DNA of 64,000 nucleotides from JACCTH01 sp963761985 (GCA_963761985.1 CAVXIT010000013.1:463232-527231); one strand, 5' to 3'. Positions 25,337 to 34,906 are shown, counted from the first letter of the stretch. Made by a program: numbers and translations. The notes: generated by a model from the sequence alone, not told the origin.

Positions 25337-26215
25337 GGGAAACCGACCGAAATCCGGGCGCCGCTTTTCGAGAAAGGCATCGCGTCCTTCGGTTGCTTCT
25401 GCGGTCCCGTAGGCGAGGCGCGTGGCTTCCCCGGCGAAGATCTGTTGGCCGATCAGGCCGTCATCGATCAGGTTGAAGGCGTACTTCAACATCATTTGTG
25501 CGGTCGGTGACTTGGCACCGATCTCAGCGGCCCAATCCAACGCAACCCCTTCGAGGTCACCGTGTGGGATCGCGGCGTTAACCATCCCCATTGCGGTGGC
25601 TTCGTCCGCCCGGTATTCGCGACCCAAGAAGAAGATCTCCCGAGCCCGCTTCTGGCCGACCATGCGGGCGAGATAGGCCGAGCCGAAGCCGCCGTCAAAG
25701 CTGGCCACGTCGGGGTCGGTTTGCTTGAAGAGGGCGTGCTCAGCGCAGGCGAGGGTGAGGTCGCAAACGACGTGTAGTGAATGGCCGCCCCCCACCGCCC
25801 AGCCGGGCACGACGGCGATAACGATTTTCGACATGAATCGGATCAGTCGTTGCACCTCGAGAATGTGGAGGCGGCCCTGAGTACGACCAATTTGGGCTTT
25901 GTCGCCTTCGTACTGGTAACCGTCGGCCCCGCGAATCCTTTGGTCTCCCCCCGAGCAAAAAGCCCAACCGCCGTCCTTCGGCGAAGGGCCATTGCCGGTG
26001 AGGAGAACGACGCCGACGTTGGTGGTCTGACGGGCATGATCGAGCGCTAGGTACAGCTCGTCAATGGTCGCGGGTCGAAAAGCGTTTCTGACTTCGGGTC
26101 GGTTGATTGCCACACGGACGGTTCCCTGGTCGACAGCCCGGTGATAAGTGATGTCAGAGAATTCGAAACCCGGCACCTGTTCCCATCGGGCCGGGTCGAA
26201 GTGCTCCGAGATCAC
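25325..26215 (-). CDS. menB: 1,4-dihydroxy-2-naphthoyl-CoA synthase
   Basis: Crotonase-fold enzyme cyclising O-succinylbenzoyl-CoA. 296 residues. It has the conserved N-terminal DITYHRAVDQGTVRVAINRPEVRNAFRP, an oxyanion segment FCSGGDQRIRG at about 88, the V(V)PGWAVGGGHSLHVVCDLTLA block near 140, DVASFDGGFGSAYLARMVG, and a C-terminal KRRPDFGRFPWQF that closes the active site. Followed by menA and divergent from menE, forming a small menaquinone cluster. Confidence 0.96.
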   Translation of the reverse strand: MISEHFDPARWEQVPGFEFSDITYHRAVDQGTVRVAINRPEVRNAFRPATIDELYLALDHARQTTNVGVVLLTGNGPSPKDGGWAFCSGGDQRIRGADGYQYEGDKAQIGRTQGRLHILEVQRLIRFMSKIVIAVVPGWAVGGGHSLHVVCDLTLACAEHALFKQTDPDVASFDGGFGSAYLARMVGQKRAREIFFLGREYRADEATAMGMVNAAIPHGDLEGVALDWAAEIGAKSPTAQMMLKYAFNLIDDGLIGQQIFAGEATRLAYGTAEATEGRDAFLEKRRPDFGRFPWQF

Positions 26216-26238
26216 GCCGGTAGCGTAAACCGGGCCCC

Positions 26239-27438
26239 GTGAGTGACCTTCTTGCCCGTGCCGCCGGCCAATTTGCGGACCATCCCTTCTTGATCTCAGG
26301 CGACGCTGCGGTCACGTTCGCCGAGGCGGAGATCGCCGTGCGCCAAAGAGCGCTCCAACTCCGGCCACAAGAAGCTCTTCCGGTCCGGCCCAAGATCGAC
26401 ATTTCGTCGGTCATCGAGATTCTCGCCATCCTCCGGGCGCGCAGCCAGGCCGTGCTCGTGCCTCCCTCATGGCCCGCCGACCTAGCGCAACGACGTCTGC
26501 AGATCGCCGGCAAGGCTCTCGCGGAAACGATCGTTTTTACCTCGGGCACGTCCGGCACTCCCAAACCCGTTCGCCTGGACGAATCCAACTGGACGGCAGC
26601 AGCTTCTGGCTCGGCCGAGTTTTATCGGTTCGGTCCGGGTCGATGCTGGCTTCTAGTGCTACCGCTCCACCATGTCGGTGGCCTTTCGATCATCTTTCGA
26701 GCACTTTGGTCGGGAGGAGCCGCGCTGCTAGCACCACGCCCCGAACCCGGGCTACTGGTGCAGTCCGACTTCGCCTCCTTGGTTCCCACTCAGCTCGCCC
26801 AACTGCTCGAGATGCGTCCCGACCCGGTTCGCTGCCAGGTTCTGATCGGCGGTGCGTCCCTCTCCGCCGACCTGGTCGAACGAGCCCAGGGTTGGACGCT
26901 CCACCGCACGTATGGAATGACGGAGACCGCCGCTGTGATCGCCAGCGGCCCTCCAGACAGCAGTTGGATGACCGTGCTCCCCGCGGTTGAGATCGGTGCG
27001 ACCGGCGAAGGAGTCCTCCGGGTGAGAGGACTACAAGTGAGCCGTGGATATGCCGGCGACGCCGAGCGGACCCCAGGAGATTGGTTTGTCACCTCGGACA
27101 AAGGGCGAGTCGAGGGCGATCGCGTGATCGTCACCGGTCGATCAGATCGAATCATCAACTCCGGCGGCGAAAAAATCGACCCAACTGAGATCGAAGGGGT
27201 TCTGAGCCGCGTTGTCGGAGTTGAGGAAGCCGCAGCATTCGGTTTGCCAGACGACCGTTGGGGAGAGACGGTTGCCGTGGTTTTCGTCGGTTCGGCGACG
27301 CCCGAGGAAGTAGTAGACGCCATCTCGAAGAAACTCGGCCCGATTGCCCGGCCCCGGCGAGTCATCCGAGTCGACAGTTTGCCGAGAAACGAGCTCGAAA
27401 AGATCGACTACCCCGCTGCGGCTGGCTTGTTCAGTTAG
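26239..27438 (+). CDS. menE: O-succinylbenzoate-CoA ligase
   Basis: Adenylate-forming enzyme activating O-succinylbenzoate with ATP and CoA, the step before MenB. 399 residues, shorter than typical acyl-CoA synthetases, as usual for actinobacterial MenE. Motifs: the P-loop-like IVFTSGTSGTPKPVRLDESNW (about 97-117), LPLHHVGGLSII, RTYGMTETAAVIASG, the TSDKGRVEGDRVIVTGRSDRIINSGGEKIDP hinge, and Lys in NELEKIDYPA near the end. Start at GTG 26239, 23 nt from divergent menB; identity is reinforced by this context. Confidence 0.93.
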   Translation: MSDLLARAAGQFADHPFLISGDAAVTFAEAEIAVRQRALQLRPQEALPVRPKIDISSVIEILAILRARSQAVLVPPSWPADLAQRRLQIAGKALAETIVFTSGTSGTPKPVRLDESNWTAAASGSAEFYRFGPGRCWLLVLPLHHVGGLSIIFRALWSGGAALLAPRPEPGLLVQSDFASLVPTQLAQLLEMRPDPVRCQVLIGGASLSADLVERAQGWTLHRTYGMTETAAVIASGPPDSSWMTVLPAVEIGATGEGVLRVRGLQVSRGYAGDAERTPGDWFVTSDKGRVEGDRVIVTGRSDRIINSGGEKIDPTEIEGVLSRVVGVEEAAAFGLPDDRWGETVAVVFVGSATPEEVVDAISKKLGPIARPRRVIRVDSLPRNELEKIDYPAAAGLFS

Positions 27439-27842
27439 TCGAAGCGCTCCCGGCGGCTCGACTTGATGTCGCTTCGCCGTCGTTTCTCTTCGAGACGTCG
27501 CTCGCGGGAGGCAGCGGTGGGCCGGGTCGAGCGACGGCGTCGGGGTCGCTGCAGTGCGTCATTCAGCAATTGACGCACTCGCTCGAGCGCGATATCGCGA
27601 TTGGCCCGTTGGCTGCGGGTTTCGTCGACGACCACGGTGACAACACCGTCGGTCGCCCTTGATCCGAGGCGAGCGAGCATGTGTCGGCGCACTTCTTCGG
27701 GCACCTGGTCGAAGTTTCCGAGGTCGAACCGAAGCGTCGCCCGGGTGTTGGAACGATTGGCATGTTGTCCACCAGGTCCACCCGAAGGACCGAAGGCCCA
27801 TTCCAGACTGCTCTCCGGGATGAAGTAGCTACCGAACTGCAC
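27435..27842 (-). CDS. arfB: peptidyl-tRNA hydrolase ArfB-type ribosome rescue factor
   Basis: A 135-residue release-factor-like protein that frees stalled ribosomes. The catalytic GGQ lies in SGGPGGQHANRSNTRATLRF (about 20-39). The C-terminus is a highly basic tail (RRRRSTRPTAASRERRLEEKRRRSDIK) that threads the empty mRNA channel. GTG start at 27842. It overlaps menE convergently by 4 nt. Confidence 0.93.
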   Translation of the reverse strand: MQFGSYFIPESSLEWAFGPSGGPGGQHANRSNTRATLRFDLGNFDQVPEEVRRHMLARLGSRATDGVVTVVVDETRSQRANRDIALERVRQLLNDALQRPRRRRSTRPTAASRERRLEEKRRRSDIKSSRRERFD

Positions 27843-28009
27843 ACGTGCCTTCCATTTGGGTAATTGTGGCGAACCAAATTCGGATTGCCGTCGTTATGTC
27901 CGTGGGGCGAATCAGGGGGAGCGCGGGCTCGGGTTCGGCCGGGTCGGGTTCTTCGATGGGCTCGGCTCGGCCGACTCGATAGGGACCGAACGCTTTGTTG
28001 GGCAACGAG

Positions 28010-28777
28010 CTAGGCGGCCAATCCGTTGGCCATGCGCTCGATGCGTCGCGCGACCAAATCGGGCCTTTCCATGGGGAGAAAGTGGTTTTCTCCGGCCAGG
28101 ATCTCTAGCCCCGCACTGGGGAATCGTTCGATCATGGCCCGTAGGTGGGCTTCGGGATAGACGTCGGTTTCAGACCCCGCCAGGATCAGGGTGGGAACGT
28201 CGACCTCGCTGACGCGATCAAACGCGCCGTGAGCAGTGGACCCTTCATATATGTCGGCTTCTTGTTCGGGGCGGCACGTCAGCTCCACGCCCTCATCTGT
28301 CTCCACCAGTCCGCAATCGACGTAGGCGTCCAGAGCATCGGGGTGCCAATTGAGAAATGGCGCTTTCGAGGCAAAGTTCTCTCGGGCTGCGAGTCTCGAT
28401 TCGAAGACCCGCCTGCGTTTTCTGACTCCCCGGGAAAGATTGTTCTCCGCTCGCTGGTAGGGCGGAGGCAACAACATCGGCTCGATGAGAACAAAAGCGG
28501 CGAAGGTCTTTGGCGCCAGGATCTCTGCCATCACCAGGGCGGCTCCACCCATCGAATGGCCCACACCGATCACCGGGCCGCTTAGCCCGGCAACCTGGTC
28601 ACGTGCCCACTCGCCAAAGGCCCACCAGTCGACCGGGCTCGGAATTGCTGGCCCGGAGCCGTGGTTGGGGAAGTCCCAAGTCAGCGTGTTGAACCGGGAC
28701 TTGGCCTCGTTGACAACCGGCCGCCATACGCCACCGCAAAAACCGGTCGCATGGGCAAATGCGATCGTGATCGGCAT
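28010..28777 (-). CDS. alpha/beta hydrolase
   Basis: A 255-residue single-domain alpha/beta hydrolase. The oxyanion region is AHATGFCGGVWRPV near residue 8, nucleophile Ser in GVGHSMGG (about 90-97), the acid probably in the LILAGSETDVYPE segment, and catalytic His in AGENHFLPMERP near 232. No signal peptide. Substrate unknown; small esters, lactones or epoxides are typical for the family. It stands upstream of arfB on the same strand with a 167-nt gap. Confidence 0.9.
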   Translation of the reverse strand: MPITIAFAHATGFCGGVWRPVVNEAKSRFNTLTWDFPNHGSGPAIPSPVDWWAFGEWARDQVAGLSGPVIGVGHSMGGAALVMAEILAPKTFAAFVLIEPMLLPPPYQRAENNLSRGVRKRRRVFESRLAARENFASKAPFLNWHPDALDAYVDCGLVETDEGVELTCRPEQEADIYEGSTAHGAFDRVSEVDVPTLILAGSETDVYPEAHLRAMIERFPSAGLEILAGENHFLPMERPDLVARRIERMANGLAA

Positions 28778-29017
28778 CGGGGCAAATTAGACCCGAAGAC
28801 CCGAAGACTACGAGTAGCGAGTGATGAACCCGCGCGACCGGAACACCGTCAACATCGCACGAGGTCGAGCTGGTCCACTGCGGTGCGTCCCTTAAAAGCC
28901 TTGATCAGCCTTTGGACGCGCAAAACTGGCTGGGACGATCTGCATTGGCTCCATTCTCGCCGATGCCCCCATCGAGGGCCGGGGAATTACCCAACGGCTC
29001 CGAAGCGTTTCTCGAGC

Positions 29018-29539
29018 ATGGCAATTCATCGTCTCAATCACGCGGTCTTGTACGTTTCCGACGTCGACCGCAGTGTCAAGTTCTATGCGGACGTTCTGGG
29101 GTTCCGCCAGGTCATGGGCTTCCCCGGCGCCGCGTTCCTGCAGGCTCCCGGATCGAACAACGATCACGATCTAGGGCTCTTCCAGGTACCGGGCGCAGGT
29201 CCCTCCTTGGCCGGAAGGCAAACGGTTGGCCTCTATCACCTCGCCTGGGAAGTCGACACTCTCCATTCGCTGGACGAGGTCCAGCAGGCGCTCATAACTG
29301 CAAACGCCCTTGTCGGCGCGACGGACCACGGCACCACCAAGGCCCTGTACGGCCGCGACCCCGACGGGATCGAGTTTGAGGTGTGCTGGCTGGTTCCGGC
29401 TGAACACATCGACAGCGACCTGGTCGACGCCAAGTCGCGTATGCGCCCGCTCGACCTGGCGGAGGAGATCCAGCGTTATGGGGCGGAAACGCTGGGCGGA
29501 GTGGGTGTCTCTATCTCGAGTCTGGTTCCCAGCCGCTGA
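29018..29539 (+). CDS. VOC family (catechol-2,3-dioxygenase/glyoxalase-like) protein
   Basis: A 173-residue vicinal oxygen chelate protein beginning MAIHRLNHAVLYVSDVDRSVKFYADVLGF, with a candidate metal-ligand His at residue 8, a second His in VGLYHLAWEVD, and Glu in DPDGIEFEVCW. The start at ATG 29018 is the conserved one; the open frame extends upstream to 28661 without conserved sequence. It overlaps the following ABC gene convergently by 64 nt. The 240 nt upstream (28778-29017) show nothing beyond a short GACCCGAA direct repeat. Confidence 0.85.
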   Translation: MAIHRLNHAVLYVSDVDRSVKFYADVLGFRQVMGFPGAAFLQAPGSNNDHDLGLFQVPGAGPSLAGRQTVGLYHLAWEVDTLHSLDEVQQALITANALVGATDHGTTKALYGRDPDGIEFEVCWLVPAEHIDSDLVDAKSRMRPLDLAEEIQRYGAETLGGVGVSISSLVPSR

Positions 29540-30297
29540 GGCACCACCCCCCGGATCACACCGCCGTCGGCGAGTAGCTCCACCTCGGCACCGAAGATCT
29601 TTGCGATCAGGTCAGTTCGGAGCACCTCATTCGGCTGACCGGTGGCCGCGACCGTTCCGCGGTCGAGTAACAACAACCGATCGCAGTACTGAGCGGCAAG
29701 GGTGAGGTCGTGAAGCGAGCTGACGATGGTGAGCCTTCGCTCTCGCCTAAGCACGTCGACCATACCCAGCACCGATTGCTGATGGCCGATGTCGAGCGCC
29801 GTGGTGGGCTCGTCGAGGAGAAGCAGCGGAGCGTTCTGGGAAATTGCGCGAGCCAGGATCGCACGCTGCTGTTCGCCTCCAGAAATTGTGGAAAGCGGAC
29901 GTTCGAGGTGCTCGTTTAGATCGAGTGCGGCCAGGGCTTCTCGAGTCGCGGCGAGATCGGAGGCGCTCTCACTTCCCAAATAGGAAATGTGCGGAGTGCG
30001 GCCCAGCAAGACGTAGTCGGCCACGGTCATCGTCGCCGGGAGAACCGGACGTTGGGGCACCGAGGCCACCAGGCGGGCTCGCTCCCGGCCGCCGATAGTC
30101 ATGAGGTTCATCTCGCCAAACTCGATCGATCCAGAGGCGGCGACCTGACCAAGCAACGCGCGCAGGAGTGTCGTCTTTCCGGACCCGTTCGGACCGATCA
30201 GACCGAGCCACTGGCCGGGCTCGAGATCGAAATCGATCCCTCTGAGGATGCTCCGTCCGTCGAGGGTCACAGAAAGCTTCCCAACCCGAAGAGTCAC
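29476..30297 (-). CDS. btuD: cobalamin/Fe-siderophore-type ABC importer ATPase (BtuD-like)
   Basis: 273-residue ATPase of a class II importer. Walker A GPNGSGKTT is at about 36-44, the Q-loop in SVPQRP, signature ISGGEQQR, Walker B LLLLDEPTTALD, and switch His in SSLHDLTLA. The GTG at 30297 overlaps the permease stop (GTGA), which fixes the start against the much longer open frame. B12 as substrate follows from the cobalamin riboswitch upstream of the operon, not from this protein itself. Confidence 0.92.
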   Translation of the reverse strand: MTLRVGKLSVTLDGRSILRGIDFDLEPGQWLGLIGPNGSGKTTLLRALLGQVAASGSIEFGEMNLMTIGGRERARLVASVPQRPVLPATMTVADYVLLGRTPHISYLGSESASDLAATREALAALDLNEHLERPLSTISGGEQQRAILARAISQNAPLLLLDEPTTALDIGHQQSVLGMVDVLRRERRLTIVSSLHDLTLAAQYCDRLLLLDRGTVAATGQPNEVLRTDLIAKIFGAEVELLADGGVIRGVVPQRLGTRLEIETPTPPSVSAP

Positions 30298-31310
30298 GCT
30301 TTGCTCCGCAAGAGGGCCAGAAAGAACGGTGCTCCGAAGAAGGCGGTGACAACGCCGATTGGTAGTTCGGCGGGGGCGATCAACGAGCGAGCCGCGAGAT
30401 CGGTGGCCACCATGAAGGCGGCTCCGAACAAAATTGAGAGGGGCAACGTGGATCGATAGCTCGGTCCCGCCAGAAGCCGCACGGCGTGTGGAACGATGAT
30501 TCCCACGAATCCGATCAACCCCGAAACGGCGACAGCGGCAGCGGTGCCGAGCGTGGCCGCGGTGACGACCAACAGACGGACTCTCCGCACCGGCACCCCC
30601 AGGGACTGCGCTTCCGAGTCGCCGACGGCGAGGACATCGAGAAGCCGACGGTGCAAAAGGATCACGACCGTGCTTATAGCGATGTACGGAAGGACCAGGC
30701 GAACGTCGCCCCAGCCGCCACCGAGCCTGCCCAGAATCCAGGAATAAACCACTCGCAGATCGTCTGCCGATCGCTGCTGCAAATAGGTTTGGGCAGCAGT
30801 GAGAAACGAGGCCACCGCGACGCCGGCCAAAACCAGAGAAGTAATCGCTCGGTCGCCCACCCGATTTCCAATGGCATAGGTGATGACGACGGCTCCCACC
30901 GCGCCGAGAAAAGCCGAGACCGGCACGATTGCGGCGTTGCCCGCGGCGAAGGCGACTGTTGCTCCGAGACCGGCTCCCGCCGCCACTCCCAGCAGGTAGG
31001 GGTCGACCAGGGGATTGCGAAACACTCCCTGATAGGCAGCACCGCACACTGACAAGGTTGCTCCAACGAGCGCTCCCAAAGCCACCCGCGGCAAACGCAG
31101 ATCCCAGAGGATGTCGACCTGCCGAGAGCTGAGTTGATGATCGGTGCTGATGAGCGGAAGCCCATCCAGGAGCGCTGCAAAGACCTGGTCGATCGGAAGC
31201 CGGGCCGGCCCGAAGATGACGCCGGCCAGAGCAGCGGCGAACACCGCAAACGCGCCGAGGACGAAGTTCGACGGCCGGATCCCGCGAACGAGGGGCGACT
31301 CAATGATCAC
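30294..31310 (-). CDS. btuC: FecCD-family ABC permease (BtuC-like)
   Basis: 338-residue polytopic permease with about ten hydrophobic helices. FecCD hallmarks: LWDLRLPRVALGALVGATLSVCGAAYQGVFRNPLVDPYLLGVAAGAGLGA near 70-120, the SLGVPVRRVRLL coupling-helix region, and the VSGLIGFVGIIVPHAVRLLAG segment. Middle gene of btuFCD, overlapping both neighbours by 4 nt. Confidence 0.93.
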   Translation of the reverse strand: MIIESPLVRGIRPSNFVLGAFAVFAAALAGVIFGPARLPIDQVFAALLDGLPLISTDHQLSSRQVDILWDLRLPRVALGALVGATLSVCGAAYQGVFRNPLVDPYLLGVAAGAGLGATVAFAAGNAAIVPVSAFLGAVGAVVITYAIGNRVGDRAITSLVLAGVAVASFLTAAQTYLQQRSADDLRVVYSWILGRLGGGWGDVRLVLPYIAISTVVILLHRRLLDVLAVGDSEAQSLGVPVRRVRLLVVTAATLGTAAAVAVSGLIGFVGIIVPHAVRLLAGPSYRSTLPLSILFGAAFMVATDLAARSLIAPAELPIGVVTAFFGAPFFLALLRSKA

Positions 31311-32257
31311 TCGACCGGTTGCAAGGCGACGGCCTCTGCCACCGCGCGAACGAAATCAACCACGCGCGGCCCCCAACGGGAGGCAACGTCATCGTCCAAC
31401 GGAATTACGCGGCCGTTCGTCACTGCCGTCATCTCGGCCCAGCCGGGCCGCGCCGCCACCGTCTCGGATGTCTGGCCGGCAAAGCCGGTATCAGCCAGGA
31501 AGATGAAGTTGGGATCGGATTCGATCACGTATTCGGCGGATAGCTGCGGATAACCGAACCCGTCCGGGTCGGCGGGGTCGGCGATGTTTTGCATCCCGAA
31601 GAGTGAATAAATCGATCCGATGAAAGTAGTCGAGGTCACCGAGAAAAGCATGGGATCGAGTTCGTGGTAGTAGGTGATGGGCTCGGCGGCAGGTTCGACA
31701 CCGCCGACCAGCGTCTCGATCTCGTCTTTCATTTGCTTCGTCAGTAGCTCCGCGTCGAGAGCATGTCCGGTTGCGACTCCGAGCAGTTCGATCTCGCTGT
31801 ACACGTCGTCCAAAGTCACCGCTGCGGGCAAGAGGAGCACCGGGATGTCGAGGCTTTGCAGCGATGCGACCATGTTGTCGATGTCGTTGGAGATCACCAC
31901 CAGGTCGGGCTGGTAAGAGGCGATGGCTTCGATGTTCGGGGTGAAACCCGAAAGGTCCGTTAGGGGAACCTCGGCCGGATAGTTCGACTGGTCATCGACC
32001 GCCACCAATTGTTCCGCAGCGCCGATCTCGGCGAGCATTTCAGTAGCGGTTGGCGACAACGAGACGATGGCTTCGGGGCGGGCCGGGATCGTCAACGGGC
32101 CGATCGCGGTTTCGAGCGTCACCGGAAAACCGGTGAACGCGGTCGTGGTCGCCGGTGGGCTGGTGGTCGCGATGGCTGCCGATGTCGTCGGTACCGCGGG
32201 CGACCCGCACGCAACGACGATGCTTGCCAGCAGAAGACTGCTGAACGTCTTTCTCAT
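31307..32257 (-). CDS. btuF: substrate-binding lipoprotein of B12-type importer (BtuF-like)
   Basis: 316-residue periplasmic-binding lipoprotein. Lipobox IVVAC near residue 18 is followed by a Thr/Pro-rich linker. The fold is class III: ARPEAIVSLSPTATEMLAEIGAAEQLVAVD, YQPDLVVIS, ELLGVATGHALDAELLT and SDPNFIFLAD. The ATG at 32257 is chosen because GGAGG lies about 8 nt upstream; an ATG at 32272 would lie inside the ribosome-site hairpin. The gene follows a cobalamin riboswitch, so expression should fall when B12 is plentiful. Confidence 0.92.
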   Translation of the reverse strand: MRKTFSSLLLASIVVACGSPAVPTTSAAIATTSPPATTTAFTGFPVTLETAIGPLTIPARPEAIVSLSPTATEMLAEIGAAEQLVAVDDQSNYPAEVPLTDLSGFTPNIEAIASYQPDLVVISNDIDNMVASLQSLDIPVLLLPAAVTLDDVYSEIELLGVATGHALDAELLTKQMKDEIETLVGGVEPAAEPITYYHELDPMLFSVTSTTFIGSIYSLFGMQNIADPADPDGFGYPQLSAEYVIESDPNFIFLADTGFAGQTSETVAARPGWAEMTAVTNGRVIPLDDDVASRWGPRVVDFVRAVAEAVALQPVE

Positions 32258-32262
32258 GAATA

Positions 32263-32283
32263 CATCCTCCATTTAGGAGGATG
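32263..32283 (-). promoter_or_regulatory. hairpin masking the btuF ribosome-binding site
   Basis: On the minus strand CATCCTCC and GGAGGATG pair perfectly (8 bp) around a 5-nt loop. The GGAGG inside the 3' arm is the btuF Shine-Dalgarno. It is the likely expression platform of the upstream cobalamin aptamer, acting on translation initiation. Confidence 0.7.
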
Positions 32284-32337
32284 AAGGGGGCTCGCTGCGA
32301 CTATCCGTTGTCGCTCAGAACATGACCTTCATCCGAG

Positions 32338-32489
32338 GTTAGGTTCGACACGAGCACGCAGGCGACCTGGCTTAGCCCGTTCCCCATTGATCGACTTTGG
32401 AGAACGTTCATCACAGTTGCGGGACACCACCGGATTCACACCGGATTTCGCTGCGGGACCGTGGCCGTTTCGGCGTTGACCAGCCTAAC
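32338..32489 (-). ncRNA. cobalamin riboswitch
   Basis: Reading the minus strand from 32489: GTTAGG begins P1 and pairs with CCTAAC at 32343-32338. CCGGTGTGAATCCGG (32445-32431) is the conserved L4/P3-P6 region, GCAACTGTGA (32420-32411) is the core consensus, and AGCCAGGTCGCCTGC (32372-32358) is the B12 box. Together these are diagnostic of the adenosyl/aquo-cobalamin aptamer. It lies in the leader of btuFCD and is transcribed away from the divergent gene at 32505. Confidence 0.92.
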
Positions 32490-32504
32490 GTCGCGGCGGA
32501 GACG

Positions 32505-33122
32505 ATGAACGAAGGCGAACCCGGGTCACGAAAGCGGACTATCGGTCTCGTGATCGCGGTTTTGGCCCTTGGTCTTGTCGTCGCGGGCTTTGTCCTGCTG
32601 GCGGGTGGCGGGTCATTCGCCGAGCTCGTCGATGTGACCCGCGAGGCAGAGGGCGCCGAAGTCTGGCGGACGTATTTCACGGCCGAGGATTGCTTGCTCG
32701 ATGCGCTGACCGAAGACCCGGAAGCGATAGGTGGTGCGATCGAGCGGCTACAGGACCAAACGTCAGCTTTGGCCGGTCATGTCGATGTCTCACTGACCAA
32801 CCTCGAGTCCTTTGGGACCCGACCCTGGCAGGGAGGTCTCCGAACCGCGCAGCAGGCAATCGTCGATCATTACCTCGTATGGGAAGACCATCTCGCCGCG
32901 GCTGGCCCGGTCCTCGACGGAATTGGCTCGGAGCCATCGTCGATCACCGACGGGATCACTACATGGCTCGAGCTTGCTCAAAACGCCGTTGAACCCATCA
33001 GCTCAACCTTTGAGGAGGCCGGCGTCGCCTTCGAGGAAGCCGCCGAATCCGACGCCGACCGCCAGCTCATCGAATCGCTTTTTGTCCCCGCCGACGTCAG
33101 CTGCACACGCACCGCGGTCTGA
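32505..33122 (+). CDS. single-pass membrane hypothetical protein
   Basis: 205 residues. A basic N-terminus (GSRKRT) is followed by one TM helix at about 13-36 (IGLVIAVLALGLVVAGFVLLAGGG), then a mostly helical extracytoplasmic domain with acidic surface and two Cys (in TAEDCLLDAL and near the C-terminus, VSCTRTA) that could form a disulfide. GCGGAGA precedes the ATG at 32505. No family recognised. Divergent from the B12 importer leader, so the two may share a control region. Confidence 0.72.
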   Translation: MNEGEPGSRKRTIGLVIAVLALGLVVAGFVLLAGGGSFAELVDVTREAEGAEVWRTYFTAEDCLLDALTEDPEAIGGAIERLQDQTSALAGHVDVSLTNLESFGTRPWQGGLRTAQQAIVDHYLVWEDHLAAAGPVLDGIGSEPSSITDGITTWLELAQNAVEPISSTFEEAGVAFEEAAESDADRQLIESLFVPADVSCTRTAV

Positions 33123-33196
33123 GTAGCCCGCGGTGGGCCGATCGACCTATGGTGGCCCCAGGAAGCAGGCCCACAAGGCCCAAACGGGGAGTGTTT

Positions 33197-34901
33197 ATGC
33201 GAAAGAAGGTTGCTATTCCTAGTCGTGGCGTTGCTGGCCCTGGCCACAGCCACTCCGGTCAATGCGGCACCCGCCGAAGAACCTGGCGGCGGACCAAAGC
33301 CGGTCGAGCTCCAGATCCTCGCGATCAACGACTTCCACGGGGCTATTGCTCCGGTTCCGGATCAGCTTTGGTTGAATCAACCAGTTGGCCGAGCGGATTA
33401 CTTCGCCTCGCACATCAGGCAAGCTGAAGCCGGCGTCCGTAACTCAATCGTGGTGTCGGCCGGTGACTTGATCGGTGCTTCGCCCTTGATCTCGGCCCTG
33501 TTCCACGACGAGCCAACGATCGAGGCGATGAATCTGATCGGCCTCGACATCAACGGTGTCGGCAATCATGAGTTCGACGAGGGCCCGGCCGAGCTGCTGC
33601 GGATGCAAAACGGTGGTTGTCATCCGACCGACGGCTGTCTCGACGGGGACGGCTTCGCCGGAGCCGACTTTGATTTTCTCGCCGCCAATGTGACGGTCGA
33701 TGCCACCGGCGACACCCTGTTCCCACCCTACGTGATTGAGAACTACCAGGGCGCCAAGGTGGCGTTCATCGGCATGACCCTCGAGGGCACGCCGGCGATC
33801 GTCACCCAGGCGGGCGTCGCGGGCCTCACGTTCCACGACGAGGTAGAAACGGTCAATGCCCTCATCTCCGAGTTGCAGAAGAAAAAGGTTGAGGCGATTG
33901 TCGTGCTCCTCCACGAGGGTGGCTTCTCCTCTGGCGGACCAGAGGGAGACGGTTGCGCCGATGGCTTGACTGATCCCCTGCGTTCGATCGTCGAAGGTTT
34001 TGATGATGCGGTCGACTTGGTGATTGCTGGCCACGTCAACGACGAGTTCGTCTGCGAGGTTGACGGCAAGTGGGTCACCATGGCCGACAACAACGGTCGC
34101 CTGTACACCGATATCGACGTCACAATCGACAAGCTCACCAACGAGCTAACGGTTGTGAGCATCGACAACGTACCTACCTACCAGTCTCTGGTGAGCCCGG
34201 CGCCGGATCTCACTGCCCTGATAAGCAAGTATCAGGCCCTGAGCGATCCGCTGGCCAACCGGGTTATCGGCTCCATCACGGCCGACATTCCCGAGGTGTA
34301 CTCGCCAGCGGGTGAGGCGCCCGCGGGGAACCTCATTGCCGATGCCCAGCTCGCCGCGACGGCGGACCCGGCCACCGGTGGGGCGGTGGTGGCATTCATG
34401 AACCCGGGAGGGATTCGCCAGAGCACCGGCTTCGTCTACTTGGGAAGTCCGGTCGGCGAGGGTGACGGAAATGTCACTTACGGCGAAGCTTTCTCCATTC
34501 AGCCGTTTGGCAACAGCCTGGTGACGATGACGTTGACCGGCGCGCAGATCGAAGCTCTGCTCGAACAGCAGTTCGGCTCTGAGACCGACGGGATCACCGA
34601 GACCAAACCATCCTCCAGGTGTCCGCTGGCTTTGCGTATACGTGGAGCGCCTCGGCGCCGATCGGGTCGAAGGTGGATCCAGCCTCGATAATGATCAACG
34701 GCGTGCCAATCGATCTCGCCGCTACCTACCGGGTAACGGTCAACAGCTTCCTGGCTGACGGCGGCGACGGTTTCTCCGTTCTCATCCAGGGGACCAGACC
34801 GGCTCGGAGGCGCGATCGACCTCGATGCGCTCGAGGCCTACTTCGTTGCCAATTCGCCAATTGCCCCTCCGGCACTCGGCCGAATTACCCAGGTTCCATG
34901 A
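33197..34901 (+). CDS. secreted 5'-nucleotidase/2',3'-cyclic phosphodiesterase, frameshifted
   Basis: Exported bimetal phosphoesterase. The metallophosphatase domain has AINDFHGA, VSAGDLIGASP, GVGNHEFDEGP and VIAGHVNDEF. The 5_nucleotid_C domain has ADAQLAATADPATGG and FMNPGGIRQ. Three single-base discrepancies break the frame. ATG 33197 (MRKK) leads into the signal peptide LLFLVVALLALATATPVNAA only after skipping one base near 33209. The frame shifts near 34600-34612 (INGVPIDLAATYRVTVNSFLADGGDG continues elsewhere) and again near 34795-34810, ending with an acidic C-terminus at TGA 34901. The joined product has normal family length, so assembly errors are more likely than decay. Confidence 0.85.
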
Positions 34902-34906
34902 CAAGT

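Noticed and set aside
27829..28005. 58-codon minus-strand ORF just upstream of arfB with Pro/Glu-rich, GC3-biased sequence
   Set aside because: TTG start without any Shine-Dalgarno, no recognisable family and a weak C-terminal half; the overlapping plus-strand frame is equally open. Not enough support to call a gene.
27856..28212. 118-codon plus-strand ORF
   Set aside because: Mostly antisense to the clearly real alpha/beta hydrolase; Arg/Trp/Gly-rich composition typical of a shadow frame.
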